From Pseudomonadota bacterium (GTDB taxonomy: Bacteria; Chloroflexota; UBA5177), in assembly GCA_021324655.1 (NCBI GenBank), contig JAJPIP010000067.1, positions 1-43,806 of the forward strand: a stretch of DNA of 43,806 nucleotides. The letters run 5' to 3'. Shown piece by piece: positions 1 through 8,343 of this stretch. The translations under genes and the position numbers were made by a program. The notes under the pieces were generated by a model. That model was not told the DNA's origin, did not search any database, and worked only from the letters and a program-made list of their open reading frames with translations. Numbering within the stretch: position 1 is the stretch's first letter; every line of letters begins with the position of its first letter.

Positions 1-1683
1 CTCAGCCCGATCCGTGAGGGAGCGATCGCCCACATCCTCCATGCGCAACGGGAAGACGGCTCCTGGGCGTTGTACTGGGAAGGACCGGCGGACCTGAGCA
101 CCACGATCGAAGCCTACGTCGCGCTCAAGGTGCTGGGGCTCGATCCCGGGCGTCCCGAGATGGAAGGCGCGCTGCGCGTCATCCGCGGCAAGGGCGGCGT
201 CACGGCCGCCCGGGTCTTCACCAAGATCTGGCTCGCCCTTTTTGGGGCGTACCCCTGGCGCGGCGTTCCCAGTATGCCGCCCGAGCTGATCTACTTGCCG
301 TCCAGCGTCCCCTTCAATCTGTACGACTTCGCGTGTTGGGCCCGCGGTACCGTCGCTCCCCTCCTCATCGTTTTGACGGAGTGTCCGGTGCGTCCGCTGG
401 GCTGTACGGTGGACGAGCTTGTCCTTCCCGGCACGGAGGAGCAGTTGACGCGCGTCCCCGGATCCGGTCCCTTCTGGTGGCTCGACAAGCTACTCAAGCT
501 CTACGAGGCGCTCCCGGTCCAACCCCGCCGCCGTGCCGCGCGCCACCGCATCGCCGAGTGGATCGTGGAACACCAGGAGGCGGATGGGAGCTGGGGAGGC
601 ATACAGCCTCCCTGGGTGTATTCGCTGATCGCGCTCAACCTGCAAGGAATGAGCGTGGATCATCCCGTGATGCGGCGCGGCCTGGAAGGGATGGAAGGCT
701 TCGTCCTCTCCGATGAGGGCGGGTGGCGCTTCCAGGCGTGCATGTCACCGGTCTGGGACACGGCCTGGGCCCTGCTCGCCCTGCGCCGCGCCGACGTGCC
801 GCGCGATCATGACAGCGTGCGACGCGCCGTGCGATGGCTTCTCGACGAGCAGATCTCCTCCGGTGGCGATTGGCAGGTGCGCTGTGATGCACCGCCGGGC
901 GGCGGCTGGGCTTTTGAGTTTGAGAACGACCTCTACCCCGACATCGACGATACGGCGGTGGTCGTCCTGTCACTGCTGGAAGCCGGTGGACCGGAGATCG
1001 ACGGCGCGGTATCGGACGCGGTGCGCTGGGTGACCGCGATGCGGTCGTCGAACGGCGCGTGGGCTGCCTTCGACCGTGACAATACGCGCGAGTTGCTCTA
1101 CAGCATCCCCTTCGCGGACTTCGGCGCCCTGATTGACCCGCCTAGCGAGGACGTCACCGCGCACGTTCTCGAAATGCTGGCCCACACGTCCTGTCATAAC
1201 CGCGACCGTCTCATCGCCGACGGCCTCGCCTACCTGCGCCGTCTGCAGCGCCGCGACGGCGCCTGGTTCGGGCGCTGGGGCGTCAACTATATCTATGGGA
1301 CATGGTGTGTCGTATCGGCCCTCACGGCACTGCGCCAGGGTCTCGACATGGTGCCGTCAGCCCTGCGCTGGCTCCGTGCCAGGCAGAACGAGGACGGTGG
1401 CTGGGGTGAATCCTGTTACTCCTACAACGATCCCTCGCTGGCCGGCGTGGGGAGAAGCACGCCCTCACAGACCGCGTGGGCCGTTCTCTCGTTCCAGGCG
1501 GCCGGACAGGGTGACGATCCCGCCTGCCGGCGCGGGATCGGCTATCTCAAAGAAACCCAGTTCGGAGGCACCTGGGAGGAGCGGGAGTTTACAGGGACCG
1601 GCTTCCCGCGAGATTTCTACATCAACTATCACCTGTACCGGCACATCTTCCCGACGATGGCCCTGGCCGGGGACACGAGCTAA
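1..1683 (+). CDS. shc: Squalene-hopene cyclase, 5' end cut by window
   Basis: Cyclises squalene to hopene/hopanol, the committed step of hopanoid synthesis, on the membrane. The reading frame is open from base 1, and the residues before the first internal start (REDGSWALYWE) already look like SHC, so the true start lies upstream; about 560 residues are visible of the usual 620-650. The acid motif DxDD is present as DIDD at 940-951. QW-type repeats are visible (ADGSWGG, NGAWAAFD, RDGAWFGRWG, EDGGWGE). The TAA stop shares bases with the stop of the convergent membrane-protein gene. The HpnJ gene nearby supports a hopanoid role. The family assignment is firm; whether the product is hopene or a tetrahymanol-like variant cannot be read here. 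Confidence 0.93.
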   Translation, partial: LSPIREGAIAHILHAQREDGSWALYWEGPADLSTTIEAYVALKVLGLDPGRPEMEGALRVIRGKGGVTAARVFTKIWLALFGAYPWRGVPSMPPELIYLPSSVPFNLYDFACWARGTVAPLLIVLTECPVRPLGCTVDELVLPGTEEQLTRVPGSGPFWWLDKLLKLYEALPVQPRRRAARHRIAEWIVEHQEADGSWGGIQPPWVYSLIALNLQGMSVDHPVMRRGLEGMEGFVLSDEGGWRFQACMSPVWDTAWALLALRRADVPRDHDSVRRAVRWLLDEQISSGGDWQVRCDAPPGGGWAFEFENDLYPDIDDTAVVVLSLLEAGGPEIDGAVSDAVRWVTAMRSSNGAWAAFDRDNTRELLYSIPFADFGALIDPPSEDVTAHVLEMLAHTSCHNRDRLIADGLAYLRRLQRRDGAWFGRWGVNYIYGTWCVVSALTALRQGLDMVPSALRWLRARQNEDGGWGESCYSYNDPSLAGVGRSTPSQTAWAVLSFQAAGQGDDPACRRGIGYLKETQFGGTWEEREFTGTGFPRDFYINYHLYRHIFPTMALAGDTS

Positions 1684-2690
1684 CCGGCCGCGGCTGCTTC
1701 GTCGGATTGCTCGGTCTGGAGTTGTCTCGCGGCCACGGCCAGGGCAATGAGCGCGATCAGCACAGTTGATCCGGTGCCGAGAAGGCGAAGGCTCAGCACG
1801 GCCAGGGCAGCCGCCGGGCGCGGAATACCGAGCGCCATCAGGGCACCGAGACCGGTGATCTCGGTGATGCCGATTTCCGTGGGGATCGGCACCAGAATGA
1901 CCGCCAACACCATCACGGCATACACGCTCATCACACGAAGGAAGCTGAGGTGGATTCCGTCGGCGTTCATGATGGCGTCCAGCCAGATCACATAGATGAG
2001 CATGTAGACCGCCGTGGGCGCCAGATTCCAGAGGGTGCGTAGCCGCAACAACTCTTCCACTGCCATGAAGAACTGGTCGCTGGCACCAATGAGCTTCTGG
2101 CGCCAGGGCGCGAGACGCGGGGTCATGTGCTCGACGCGCCAGTTGATGAGAGCCCAGAGAAGGATCAACACGACGACCCAGGCGCCGACGATGCCGAGAA
2201 CCACCCACCGCAACCACGGCACGCCGGGCAGTCCCAGGACGAGAGCAACGACCACGGCCAGCAGACTCTCGAGGCCGAGCATCGCCGTGGTGGCGGTGGT
2301 CGAACGAATGGTGGCGCGCAGGCTGAGATGCTGCATGCGCTCCAGCAGATAGTTCTGAACGTAGACACCGGCCGGGAGACTCTTTGTCACCTCTCCTCCG
2401 GCGAACGCCACGATCAACTGACGCGGTGTGACATGGATACCCAATTGCTCGAGCAGGTCGCGCCAGACCAGAATGCGTGCCCCCAGGTAGGGGAAGGTGA
2501 GAAGAAGCACGAGCCACCAGGTCTCACCGACAATCGTCGCGAACTCGGCGCTGCTGTGACGGGATACACCGAGGTAGGCGACGTATGCCAGGGTTCCCAG
2601 CCCGACCAGCAGCGGGATCACGATGCTGAGGTCGATTCGCTCGCGGAACCGTCGCCATCGGGTCCGGTTCTGTCCGCCCGCGTCGCTCAC
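1680..2690 (-). CDS. Flippase-like integral membrane protein (LPG synthase TM / UPF0104 family)
   Basis: 336 residues with about eight hydrophobic segments, starting after a basic N-terminus (RTRWRRFRERIDLS). It resembles the LPG_synthase_TM/UPF0104 family (PF03706), which includes the transmembrane half of MprF and the hopanoid-associated protein HpnL. It lacks the soluble aminoacyl-transferase domain of MprF, so a lipid transport or flipping role is more likely than lysinylation. The GTG start overlaps the TGA of the upstream glycosyltransferase by 4 bp, indicating translational coupling. Its TAG overlaps the shc stop tail to tail. A role in moving a lipid-linked glycan or hopanoid is inference from context. 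Confidence 0.72.
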   Translation of the reverse strand: MSDAGGQNRTRWRRFRERIDLSIVIPLLVGLGTLAYVAYLGVSRHSSAEFATIVGETWWLVLLLTFPYLGARILVWRDLLEQLGIHVTPRQLIVAFAGGEVTKSLPAGVYVQNYLLERMQHLSLRATIRSTTATTAMLGLESLLAVVVALVLGLPGVPWLRWVVLGIVGAWVVVLILLWALINWRVEHMTPRLAPWRQKLIGASDQFFMAVEELLRLRTLWNLAPTAVYMLIYVIWLDAIMNADGIHLSFLRVMSVYAVMVLAVILVPIPTEIGITEITGLGALMALGIPRPAAALAVLSLRLLGTGSTVLIALIALAVAARQLQTEQSDEAAAAG

Positions 2691-3556
2691 GGCACCAACT
2701 CCCGGATGGCAGCCAGGACGGAATCGACCGTCGCCTCACGGCGGTGGACGAGGCGATAGGGAACGTTCATCGGCGCCGGCCAGTCGATAGAGCGGGGCAA
2801 CCACCAGGGAACGATGACAAACGGCCTCGCCCGCGCCGCGGCAATGAACCACAGTCCACTCTCGCCGCTGATAAGACCGGCCGCGCGGTCGATAATCCCC
2901 GCCACCTGACGGATTGGCAATCCCAGCATGGGCTGGGTCTCCGGGATAGCGGCTTGACCGTGAGCCCCCAGTGTCACTGTCTGGTAGCCGGCACGGTGAA
3001 GGGCCGCGGTCAACGCCGTCCAATGGTTGAGTGGCCACCCCTTGACGGCGCTCCACGCCCGAGTAAGAGCACGCGATCGGTACTGTCCGATATGTGGCGC
3101 CAGAACAACATACGGCCGGTCAAGGGTATCGGCGATGGCGAAGTCCTCCTCTCCAAGCTCGAGGACGGGGCGGCAGCGCTGCAACCGGCCGAGTCTCAAG
3201 TAGGTCGCCAGCCATTGGCCGCGCGGTTGACACCAGAGGTCACGGTAATAGAGCCAGGGTAACCGATAGCGCCAGTCGCGAACCATAGAGACACCGATCG
3301 GAATCGGCCGCAGATCGTGTACCACTGCGTGCGAGTGGGTGGGTGCCGCCGTCAGGAGATCATCGACATCCGGATTCCGCTCCAGAATGGCCAGCAGCGC
3401 CTGACGGGGATGCACCACAGTGAGGCGCTGCGGTTTCGCCATGCAACGGTATTGATGGAGCACGGCAGTCAACCAGAGAAGATCCCCGAGATGGTAGTCG
3501 GCTCCCAGGATGAAGGTGTGAGAACCGCGGCTTTGGGGATGCCGCGTCGCGTCCAC
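2687..3556 (-). CDS. Glycosyltransferase family 9 (heptosyltransferase-like)
   Basis: 289 residues with the GT9 pattern: an N-terminal GDLLWLTAVL segment (equivalent to GDxLLTxP of heptosyltransferases, about residue 25) and a C-terminal ESGLWFIAAA segment matching the family's SGxxHLAAA nucleotide-sugar region, followed by a hydrophobic strand. Starts at a GTG. It probably transfers a sugar to a lipid or polysaccharide acceptor at the cytoplasmic face. It is coupled to the downstream flippase-like gene by a 4-bp overlap and is divergent from hpnJ across 62 bp. GT9 in an organism probably without LPS suggests another envelope glycan or glycolipid acceptor; the acceptor is unknown. Confidence 0.7.
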   Translation of the reverse strand: MDATRHPQSRGSHTFILGADYHLGDLLWLTAVLHQYRCMAKPQRLTVVHPRQALLAILERNPDVDDLLTAAPTHSHAVVHDLRPIPIGVSMVRDWRYRLPWLYYRDLWCQPRGQWLATYLRLGRLQRCRPVLELGEEDFAIADTLDRPYVVLAPHIGQYRSRALTRAWSAVKGWPLNHWTALTAALHRAGYQTVTLGAHGQAAIPETQPMLGLPIRQVAGIIDRAAGLISGESGLWFIAAARARPFVIVPWWLPRSIDWPAPMNVPYRLVHRREATVDSVLAAIRELVP

Positions 3557-3606
3557 GCTACACTCTAGCTGACGGACGCCGTCGTTTCGGCCAGACGTAG
3601 CATGCC

Positions 3607-3611
3607 GGAGG
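3607..3611 (+). promoter_or_regulatory. Shine-Dalgarno site of hpnJ
   Basis: GGAGG ends 7 bases before the ATG at 3619 and fixes that start. Confidence 0.7.
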
Positions 3612-3618
3612 ACGCCTT

Positions 3619-5043
3619 ATGAGGACGCTATTCCTGAACCCTCCGTCATTTGACGGATTCGACGGAGGAGCCGGGTCGCGCTACCAGGCACGACGAGAGG
3701 TCAAGTCGTTCTGGTACCCAACCTGGCTCGCGCAGCCGGCCGCGCTCATCCCGGGCAGCAAGCTCATCGATGCGCCGCCCCATGGCATCACCGCTGAGCA
3801 GGCTCTGGCCACGGCGGAACATTTCGACCTGGTCGTCATCCACACCAGCACCCCCTCACTGCGCAACGACATCCGCTTTGTGGCGGCGCTCAAGGCACGC
3901 CGGCCGGAGACCATGGTGGGGTTCATCGGGGCGCATGCCGCCGTCTTGCCGGAGGAAACGCTGCGCGCCTGCCCGTCACTCGACTTCGTCGCCCGCAAAG
4001 AATTCGACTTTACGATCAAAGAGATCGCCGAAGGCCGGGCGGTGAGCGAGACGCCGGGCGTCAGCTATTGGGACCGTGACAAGAACGAGATCGCGCACAC
4101 CCCGGAGCGGGAACTCCTGATGGATATGGACCAGCTCCCCTTCGTGACCCCGGTGTACAAGCGGGACCTCGATATCGAGAAATATTACATCGGCTATCTC
4201 AAACACCCGTATGTCTCGCTCTACACGGGCCGCGGCTGCTTCTCACGCTGCATCTTTTGCCTGTGGCCGCAGACCATCGGCGGGCATCGCTACCGGGTGC
4301 GCAGCCCGGAGCATGTGGTCGAGGAGATGAAACTGGCCGCGTCGCTCTTCCCCAACGTCAGAGAGTTCTTCTTCGACGACGACACGTTTACCGACAACCG
4401 CCCGCGCGCCGAGGAAATCGCCCGCCGCCTCAAACCACTCGGGCTCACCTGGTCCTGCAATGCCAAGGCCAACGTGCCGTACGAGACGCTCAAAGTGATG
4501 CGCGAGTGCGGTTTGCGGCTCCTCCTCGTGGGCTTTGAGTCCGGCAGCCAGGAGATCCTGAACAATATCCGGAAGGGAATTCGCGTCGATCGGGCGCGCG
4601 AGTTCGTGCGCAATTGCAAGCAGCTGGGAATCAAGATCCACGGCACGTTCATCCTCGGCCTGCCCGGAGAAACGCGGGAGACGATGCAACAGACGATGGA
4701 CTACGCCCGCGAGCTGGATGTCGACACGATTCAGGTCTCCCTGGCCGCACCGTATCCCGGCACCGAGCTCTATGCCCGTGCCCTCGCCAACGGGTGGCTG
4801 AAGCAGGAGGGGCTGGTCGACGAGCACGGTCTACAGGAAGCGAGCCTCGAGTACCCCGACCTCAGCAAGGATGAGATCTTCCGCGCGGTGGGAACCTTCT
4901 ACCGCAGCTTCTATATGCGGCCGCGTCCCATTCTCCGCATCGTGAGCGAGATGGCCCGGGATCGCGAGGAAGCCCAACGGCGCCTACGGGAGGGAGCCGA
5001 ATTCCTCCGGTTCTTCTCCGAGCGCCGGCACGCTGTGTCCTGA
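3619..5043 (+). CDS. hpnJ: Hopanoid-associated radical SAM / B12-binding protein, HpnJ-like
   Basis: 474 residues. An N-terminal B12-binding-like domain (about 1-180) precedes a radical SAM core with CxxxCxxC cysteines C207, C211 and C214 (RGCFSRCIFC), then the segments LVGFESGSQEILNNIRKGI and HGTFILGLPGET. The N-terminus PPSFDGFDGGAGSRYQ matches the HpnJ family as I know it. HpnJ proteins are needed for the cyclitol ether head group of bacteriohopanepolyols, probably by ring contraction of a sugar-linked intermediate. The length matches the family. Its neighbour shc fits this role. The last 60 bp overlap the convergent YkoP-like gene. Function in this organism is inferred from the family. 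Confidence 0.82.
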   Translation: MRTLFLNPPSFDGFDGGAGSRYQARREVKSFWYPTWLAQPAALIPGSKLIDAPPHGITAEQALATAEHFDLVVIHTSTPSLRNDIRFVAALKARRPETMVGFIGAHAAVLPEETLRACPSLDFVARKEFDFTIKEIAEGRAVSETPGVSYWDRDKNEIAHTPERELLMDMDQLPFVTPVYKRDLDIEKYYIGYLKHPYVSLYTGRGCFSRCIFCLWPQTIGGHRYRVRSPEHVVEEMKLAASLFPNVREFFFDDDTFTDNRPRAEEIARRLKPLGLTWSCNAKANVPYETLKVMRECGLRLLLVGFESGSQEILNNIRKGIRVDRAREFVRNCKQLGIKIHGTFILGLPGETRETMQQTMDYARELDVDTIQVSLAAPYPGTELYARALANGWLKQEGLVDEHGLQEASLEYPDLSKDEIFRAVGTFYRSFYMRPRPILRIVSEMARDREEAQRRLREGAEFLRFFSERRHAVS

Positions 5044-5661
5044 GGCCGGCTCGCCATTGCGCGGCCGGCTCCCGTAGCGGCGTCGGAGCTCATCCACCGA
5101 CATCCAGATCTCTTGCGGATACTTCTCTGCGGTACGGCCCCGAGCGAGTCGGTTCGTGCCGGCCGGCGTGTAGACGGCGAGCAAGCCGGTAAAGTAGAAG
5201 CGCTCGAGGCGGTTCAGCCAGGTGACGGGCCGCTGGCGTCCCCAGAAGCCGACCAGCCTCCCGGCCGATACCAGAAGGGTCTGAGCCGTCAGCGCCTTGA
5301 ACGGCGGCAGCTCGCCACGCTCGAGGGCACGCGCGACGGCCCCGAGATCCGACTTGAAAGCAGGGGCCAGCTTCCAGTACGAGTCCCGGGTGATCGCGGC
5401 AACCCGCGCATTATTGAGGTGGACCTCGACCAGGGCGTCGCCCGCTGAGATAGGCGTGCGGTCCGGAAGCTCAAAGGGACGGCCGTGGTACCGCGTGAAC
5501 CGAATCGATACGACATTGGCGGTGGCGCCGGGTACAGGCGTGAGCGGCTGTACGATATGAACGAGTCGCTCCCAGAGCAACCAGATCCGGAGGAGACCGT
5601 GGGCTGCGCCGGCCCCCGACCTTCCCGCCGTGCGGCGAAAGAAGGTGAACTGGCGCCCCAT
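4984..5661 (-). CDS. YkoP-like domain protein
   Basis: 225 residues from the ATG at 5661; an upstream in-frame start at 5709 would run 44 bp into the dedA gene, so it was not chosen. The pattern (RFTRYHGRPFELPDRTPISAGD followed by ALVEVHLNNARVA) resembles Bacillus YkoP and the YkoP-type domain sometimes attached to polysaccharide deacetylases in related bacteria; this match is from memory. No catalytic motif is visible. It lies 4 bp after the DedA gene, so it is probably last in that operon. The C-terminal 20 codons are antisense to the end of hpnJ. Function unknown, possibly in cell-envelope polysaccharide metabolism. Confidence 0.6.
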   Translation of the reverse strand: MGRQFTFFRRTAGRSGAGAAHGLLRIWLLWERLVHIVQPLTPVPGATANVVSIRFTRYHGRPFELPDRTPISAGDALVEVHLNNARVAAITRDSYWKLAPAFKSDLGAVARALERGELPPFKALTAQTLLVSAGRLVGFWGRQRPVTWLNRLERFYFTGLLAVYTPAGTNRLARGRTAEKYPQEIWMSVDELRRRYGSRPRNGEPASGHSVPALGEEPEEFGSLP

Positions 5662-5665
5662 GGCA

Positions 5666-6610
5666 CTAGAGGATGGGAAGCGCCGGTACCTGGGCGTTGA
5701 TGCCGGCATTCACGCCGGCCATGGCGATGACGAGGGCAATCCACGCCACGGAGCCAAGTGCCGTGATGCGCACCACGGCGGTGTGGTGCTGTCGCAGGGC
5801 ACGGAGATCGTGCACGACCGTCCACAGCAGCGCCATGGCGACAACACTGCCCAGCCCCACCGCACAGGTAAAGACGGGCACCGACGGAGCCAGGATGCCG
5901 TGTCCGATGAAACGCTTACCGAGGAAGACGAGCCAGAGAAGCCGCGCATCCGACAGCAGGATGACGCCGAGGCTGATGAGGACACGCAAGCGGCGAACGC
6001 CAGCATGACGATGGCCGGCGGAGCGTACCCAGTGCATGGCAAGTCCCACCACGACGATCGCAACGGAGCTCATAATTACGATCTGGACCAGGCTGGAGTA
6101 TTGACCCGTCAGACTGCCGATGCGTGCACGGAAGATGTAGCCGATAGTGAGTGGAGTGCCGGCCCAGAGCATGGAGGCCGGTCCGGCCCCCATGACGAAG
6201 GAGCGGTAGCGGATCCGGATAAGTCCTGAGGTCATGGAAGCGTACAGGCGGTACATGGGAATGAGGCGCGTGACAAAGACGGCGATCCAGTCCCGTCCGC
6301 CGAGCCGGAGACGCCAGGACTCGAGCTTTCGCTCACAGCAGGCGGCATCCTGGTTGATCAGGGCCAGGATGCGGCGGAGCACCGTGTTCCCGCCGACGCG
6401 AGCGACCGTGTAGATCGTGCTGGTGCTGATTATGTCGATAATGCCGAAGATGATCGCGGCCGCAATAAGCGCCCACGTCGAATGGATGAACTGGCTGCCC
6501 GCGATGAGCAGCGCAATCTCGCCGGGAACCAGCGTCGGCAGCCCGATCTCGCCCGCAAAAATGATGAGGGCGACGACGATCAGCCCGTATTGCTCTATGA
6601 GAGCGGGCAT
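5666..6610 (-). CDS. DedA family membrane protein with C-terminal membrane extension
   Basis: 314 residues. The N-terminal 200 residues carry the DedA/SNARE-associated pattern: FAGEIGLPTLVPGEIAL near residue 20, and FVTRLIPMYRLYASMTSGL with the conserved arginine and proline of the reentrant loop. DedA proteins are undecaprenyl-phosphate or phospholipid translocases. The remaining about 115 residues add roughly three hydrophobic segments not found in ordinary DedA proteins (about 200-220 aa), so this is an extended form. ATG start. Followed after 4 bp by the YkoP-like gene and preceded after 100 bp by the polyprenyl diphosphate synthase, a plausible isoprenoid-lipid context. Confidence 0.8.
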   Translation of the reverse strand: MPALIEQYGLIVVALIIFAGEIGLPTLVPGEIALLIAGSQFIHSTWALIAAAIIFGIIDIISTSTIYTVARVGGNTVLRRILALINQDAACCERKLESWRLRLGGRDWIAVFVTRLIPMYRLYASMTSGLIRIRYRSFVMGAGPASMLWAGTPLTIGYIFRARIGSLTGQYSSLVQIVIMSSVAIVVVGLAMHWVRSAGHRHAGVRRLRVLISLGVILLSDARLLWLVFLGKRFIGHGILAPSVPVFTCAVGLGSVVAMALLWTVVHDLRALRQHHTAVVRITALGSVAWIALVIAMAGVNAGINAQVPALPIL

Positions 6611-6710
6611 TCTTCGTGACGCGACAGAAGGATGGAGGTGAGGTGGTCGATGCAGCCCTGTCCCATGCGGCTAAGGATACCGGCCCCGACACGCAGTTGG
6701 CAAGGGGACT

Positions 6711-7793
6711 TCAGCCCCCCGTGAGCTCCGGAACAAGTCCTGCCAGCGCCGGATCCGGACCGACCCCCGTACGCAGCGCCGCCAGAGCCGCCTCGCGATG
6801 TCCCTCGACGGCGGCAGTGGCCAGGCCGCGGGCATCGGTATCTGCCAGTACCCGGAGGACCGCCTCGATATCGTCGTTGTCACGGCGATAGAAGGACGTC
6901 AGAGTGCGGCGTCCGTCCGGGCCGGCGCGGGAGAGTGCCAGGAGCACGGGAAGCGTTTTCTTTCGGTTGTGAAGATCGCCGGCTTCCTGCTTGCCGGTGG
7001 CAGCTGCCGTCCCCCAGATTCCCTGAATGTCGTCGTGGATTTGAAAGGCGAGTCCAAGCTCGGCACCGTACCGGCTCGTGGCCGTGCAGACGGCGTCGGA
7101 CGCCCCGGCGATGAAGGCACCGGACCAGGCGCTGAAGTTGATGAGCGCCCCGGTCTTGAGCGAGATCATCGCCATGTATTCCTCCGGGGTCACATCCTGC
7201 CGTCCCTCAAAGCTCATGTCCAGGTACTGCCCCTCGGTCAACTCGAGTGTGGTATCCGCAAAGCGGCGAGCGACGTCGACGGCAATCTGAGGCTCCTGAG
7301 GTGTCGAGGCCACGACGCGGTTTGCCAGTGCCAGCATCCCGTCGCCGGCATTGATCGCCTGCGGCTCTCCCCAGACCTTCCAGACCGTCGCGCGATGGTG
7401 ACGCGTCGGGTCTCGATCCTCGATATCGTCGTGAATCAGCGAGAAGTTGTGCAGCAGCTCGATCCCGGCGGCGATAGAGAGAGCATCGCGCCAGTTGCCG
7501 CCGGCTGCCGCGCAGGCGGCGAAACACAGCAGCGGCCGAAACCGTTTGCCCCCGGTTGGCGCGACGGGTTCAAAGTGCTGGTCGACCTCGCCGAGCTGGT
7601 ACCGCATCATGCCGGAGAACGGTTGATACTCGAGGCGCGCTACCCAATCGGCGATTTCCTGTCGCAAGGAGGGTCCGTAACGCTCTTGCAGGGAGCGGAG
7701 AACTGATCGGGTCACGACGGATGATAGATGGTCGGCGCGGGGGCGATGGAAGGAAGACGCGACAGCGTTACGACGGACGTCCCCGTGACACAT
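6711..7793 (-). CDS. Polyprenyl diphosphate synthase (FPP/GGPP synthase family)
   Basis: Condenses isopentenyl diphosphate with allylic diphosphates; product length is not readable. Features: the GGKRFRP substrate-binding motif, first aspartate-rich motif LIHDDIEDRD, LALANR, and second aspartate-rich motif FQIHDDIQGIWG with nearby KKTLPVL. Up to 360 residues from the ATG at 7793, which overlaps the mag gene by 26 bp. The first about 26 residues look unlike the family and a GTG at 7715 would give a normal 334-residue enzyme; neither start has a clear ribosome site, so the start is uncertain. It could feed squalene/hopanoid, quinone or carotenoid synthesis. Confidence 0.9.
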   Translation of the reverse strand: MCHGDVRRNAVASSFHRPRADHLSSVVTRSVLRSLQERYGPSLRQEIADWVARLEYQPFSGMMRYQLGEVDQHFEPVAPTGGKRFRPLLCFAACAAAGGNWRDALSIAAGIELLHNFSLIHDDIEDRDPTRHHRATVWKVWGEPQAINAGDGMLALANRVVASTPQEPQIAVDVARRFADTTLELTEGQYLDMSFEGRQDVTPEEYMAMISLKTGALINFSAWSGAFIAGASDAVCTATSRYGAELGLAFQIHDDIQGIWGTAAATGKQEAGDLHNRKKTLPVLLALSRAGPDGRRTLTSFYRRDNDDIEAVLRVLADTDARGLATAAVEGHREAALAALRTGVGPDPALAGLVPELTGG

Positions 7794-8343
7794 GCGGGTT
7801 GCCGAGGACGAAGAACCGCAGCGGGAGCTCGCGTCCCCTGGTCAGCCCCACACGCGTGGTCTGCCCTATCGCGTCCGGCCGCTCGCCCCCTTCAATCCAG
7901 ATCCGGCTCCCCGTCAGATCGAGCCCATTGTCCTTCAGCGTGATCCCCAGTGCCGCACACAACCGACCGGGACCATTCGCTATGTCCTCCCGTCCCTCCC
8001 GGTGACGTCGCATGATGTCGCGCCCCGTCAACGGCTCGAGTCCGCGCAGGAGAACCGCGCCCGCCGTCCCATCGGCATCACAGACGACATTGGCGCAGGT
8101 GTGGATGCCGTAGCTGCGATAGACGTAGAGCCGGCCGGGCTCTCCGAACATCACGGCATTCCGCGTTGTCGGCCCACGAAAGGCGTGCGAGCCTGGGTCG
8201 ACTTCCCCGAGATACGCTTCCACCTCGACGATGCGCCCGCTCAGCAACCCGTCCGGCGTGGCATGCACCAGGATCGCGCCGAGCAGCGCGCGCGCGACCT
8301 CCGCCGGCGGGCGGCCGTAAAAGGAGCGCGGGAGGGCCGCCAC
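7768..8343 (-). CDS. mag: DNA-3-methyladenine glycosylase (AAG/MPG family)
   Basis: 191 residues, the normal size of bacterial AAG-type glycosylases, which excise alkylated purines such as 3-methyladenine. Diagnostic segments are IVEVEAYLGEVDPGSHAFRG (with the conserved catalytic glutamate), TTRNAVMFGEPGRLYVYRSYG and NGPGRLCAALGI. Starts with GTG at 8343, the base next to the uvrB TAG, so the two are almost certainly co-transcribed. This makes a two-gene DNA repair unit combining base excision and nucleotide excision, probably under the damage-responsive site upstream of uvrB (inference). Confidence 0.92.
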   Translation of the reverse strand: MAALPRSFYGRPPAEVARALLGAILVHATPDGLLSGRIVEVEAYLGEVDPGSHAFRGPTTRNAVMFGEPGRLYVYRSYGIHTCANVVCDADGTAGAVLLRGLEPLTGRDIMRRHREGREDIANGPGRLCAALGITLKDNGLDLTGSRIWIEGGERPDAIGQTTRVGLTRGRELPLRFFVLGNPHVSRGRPS

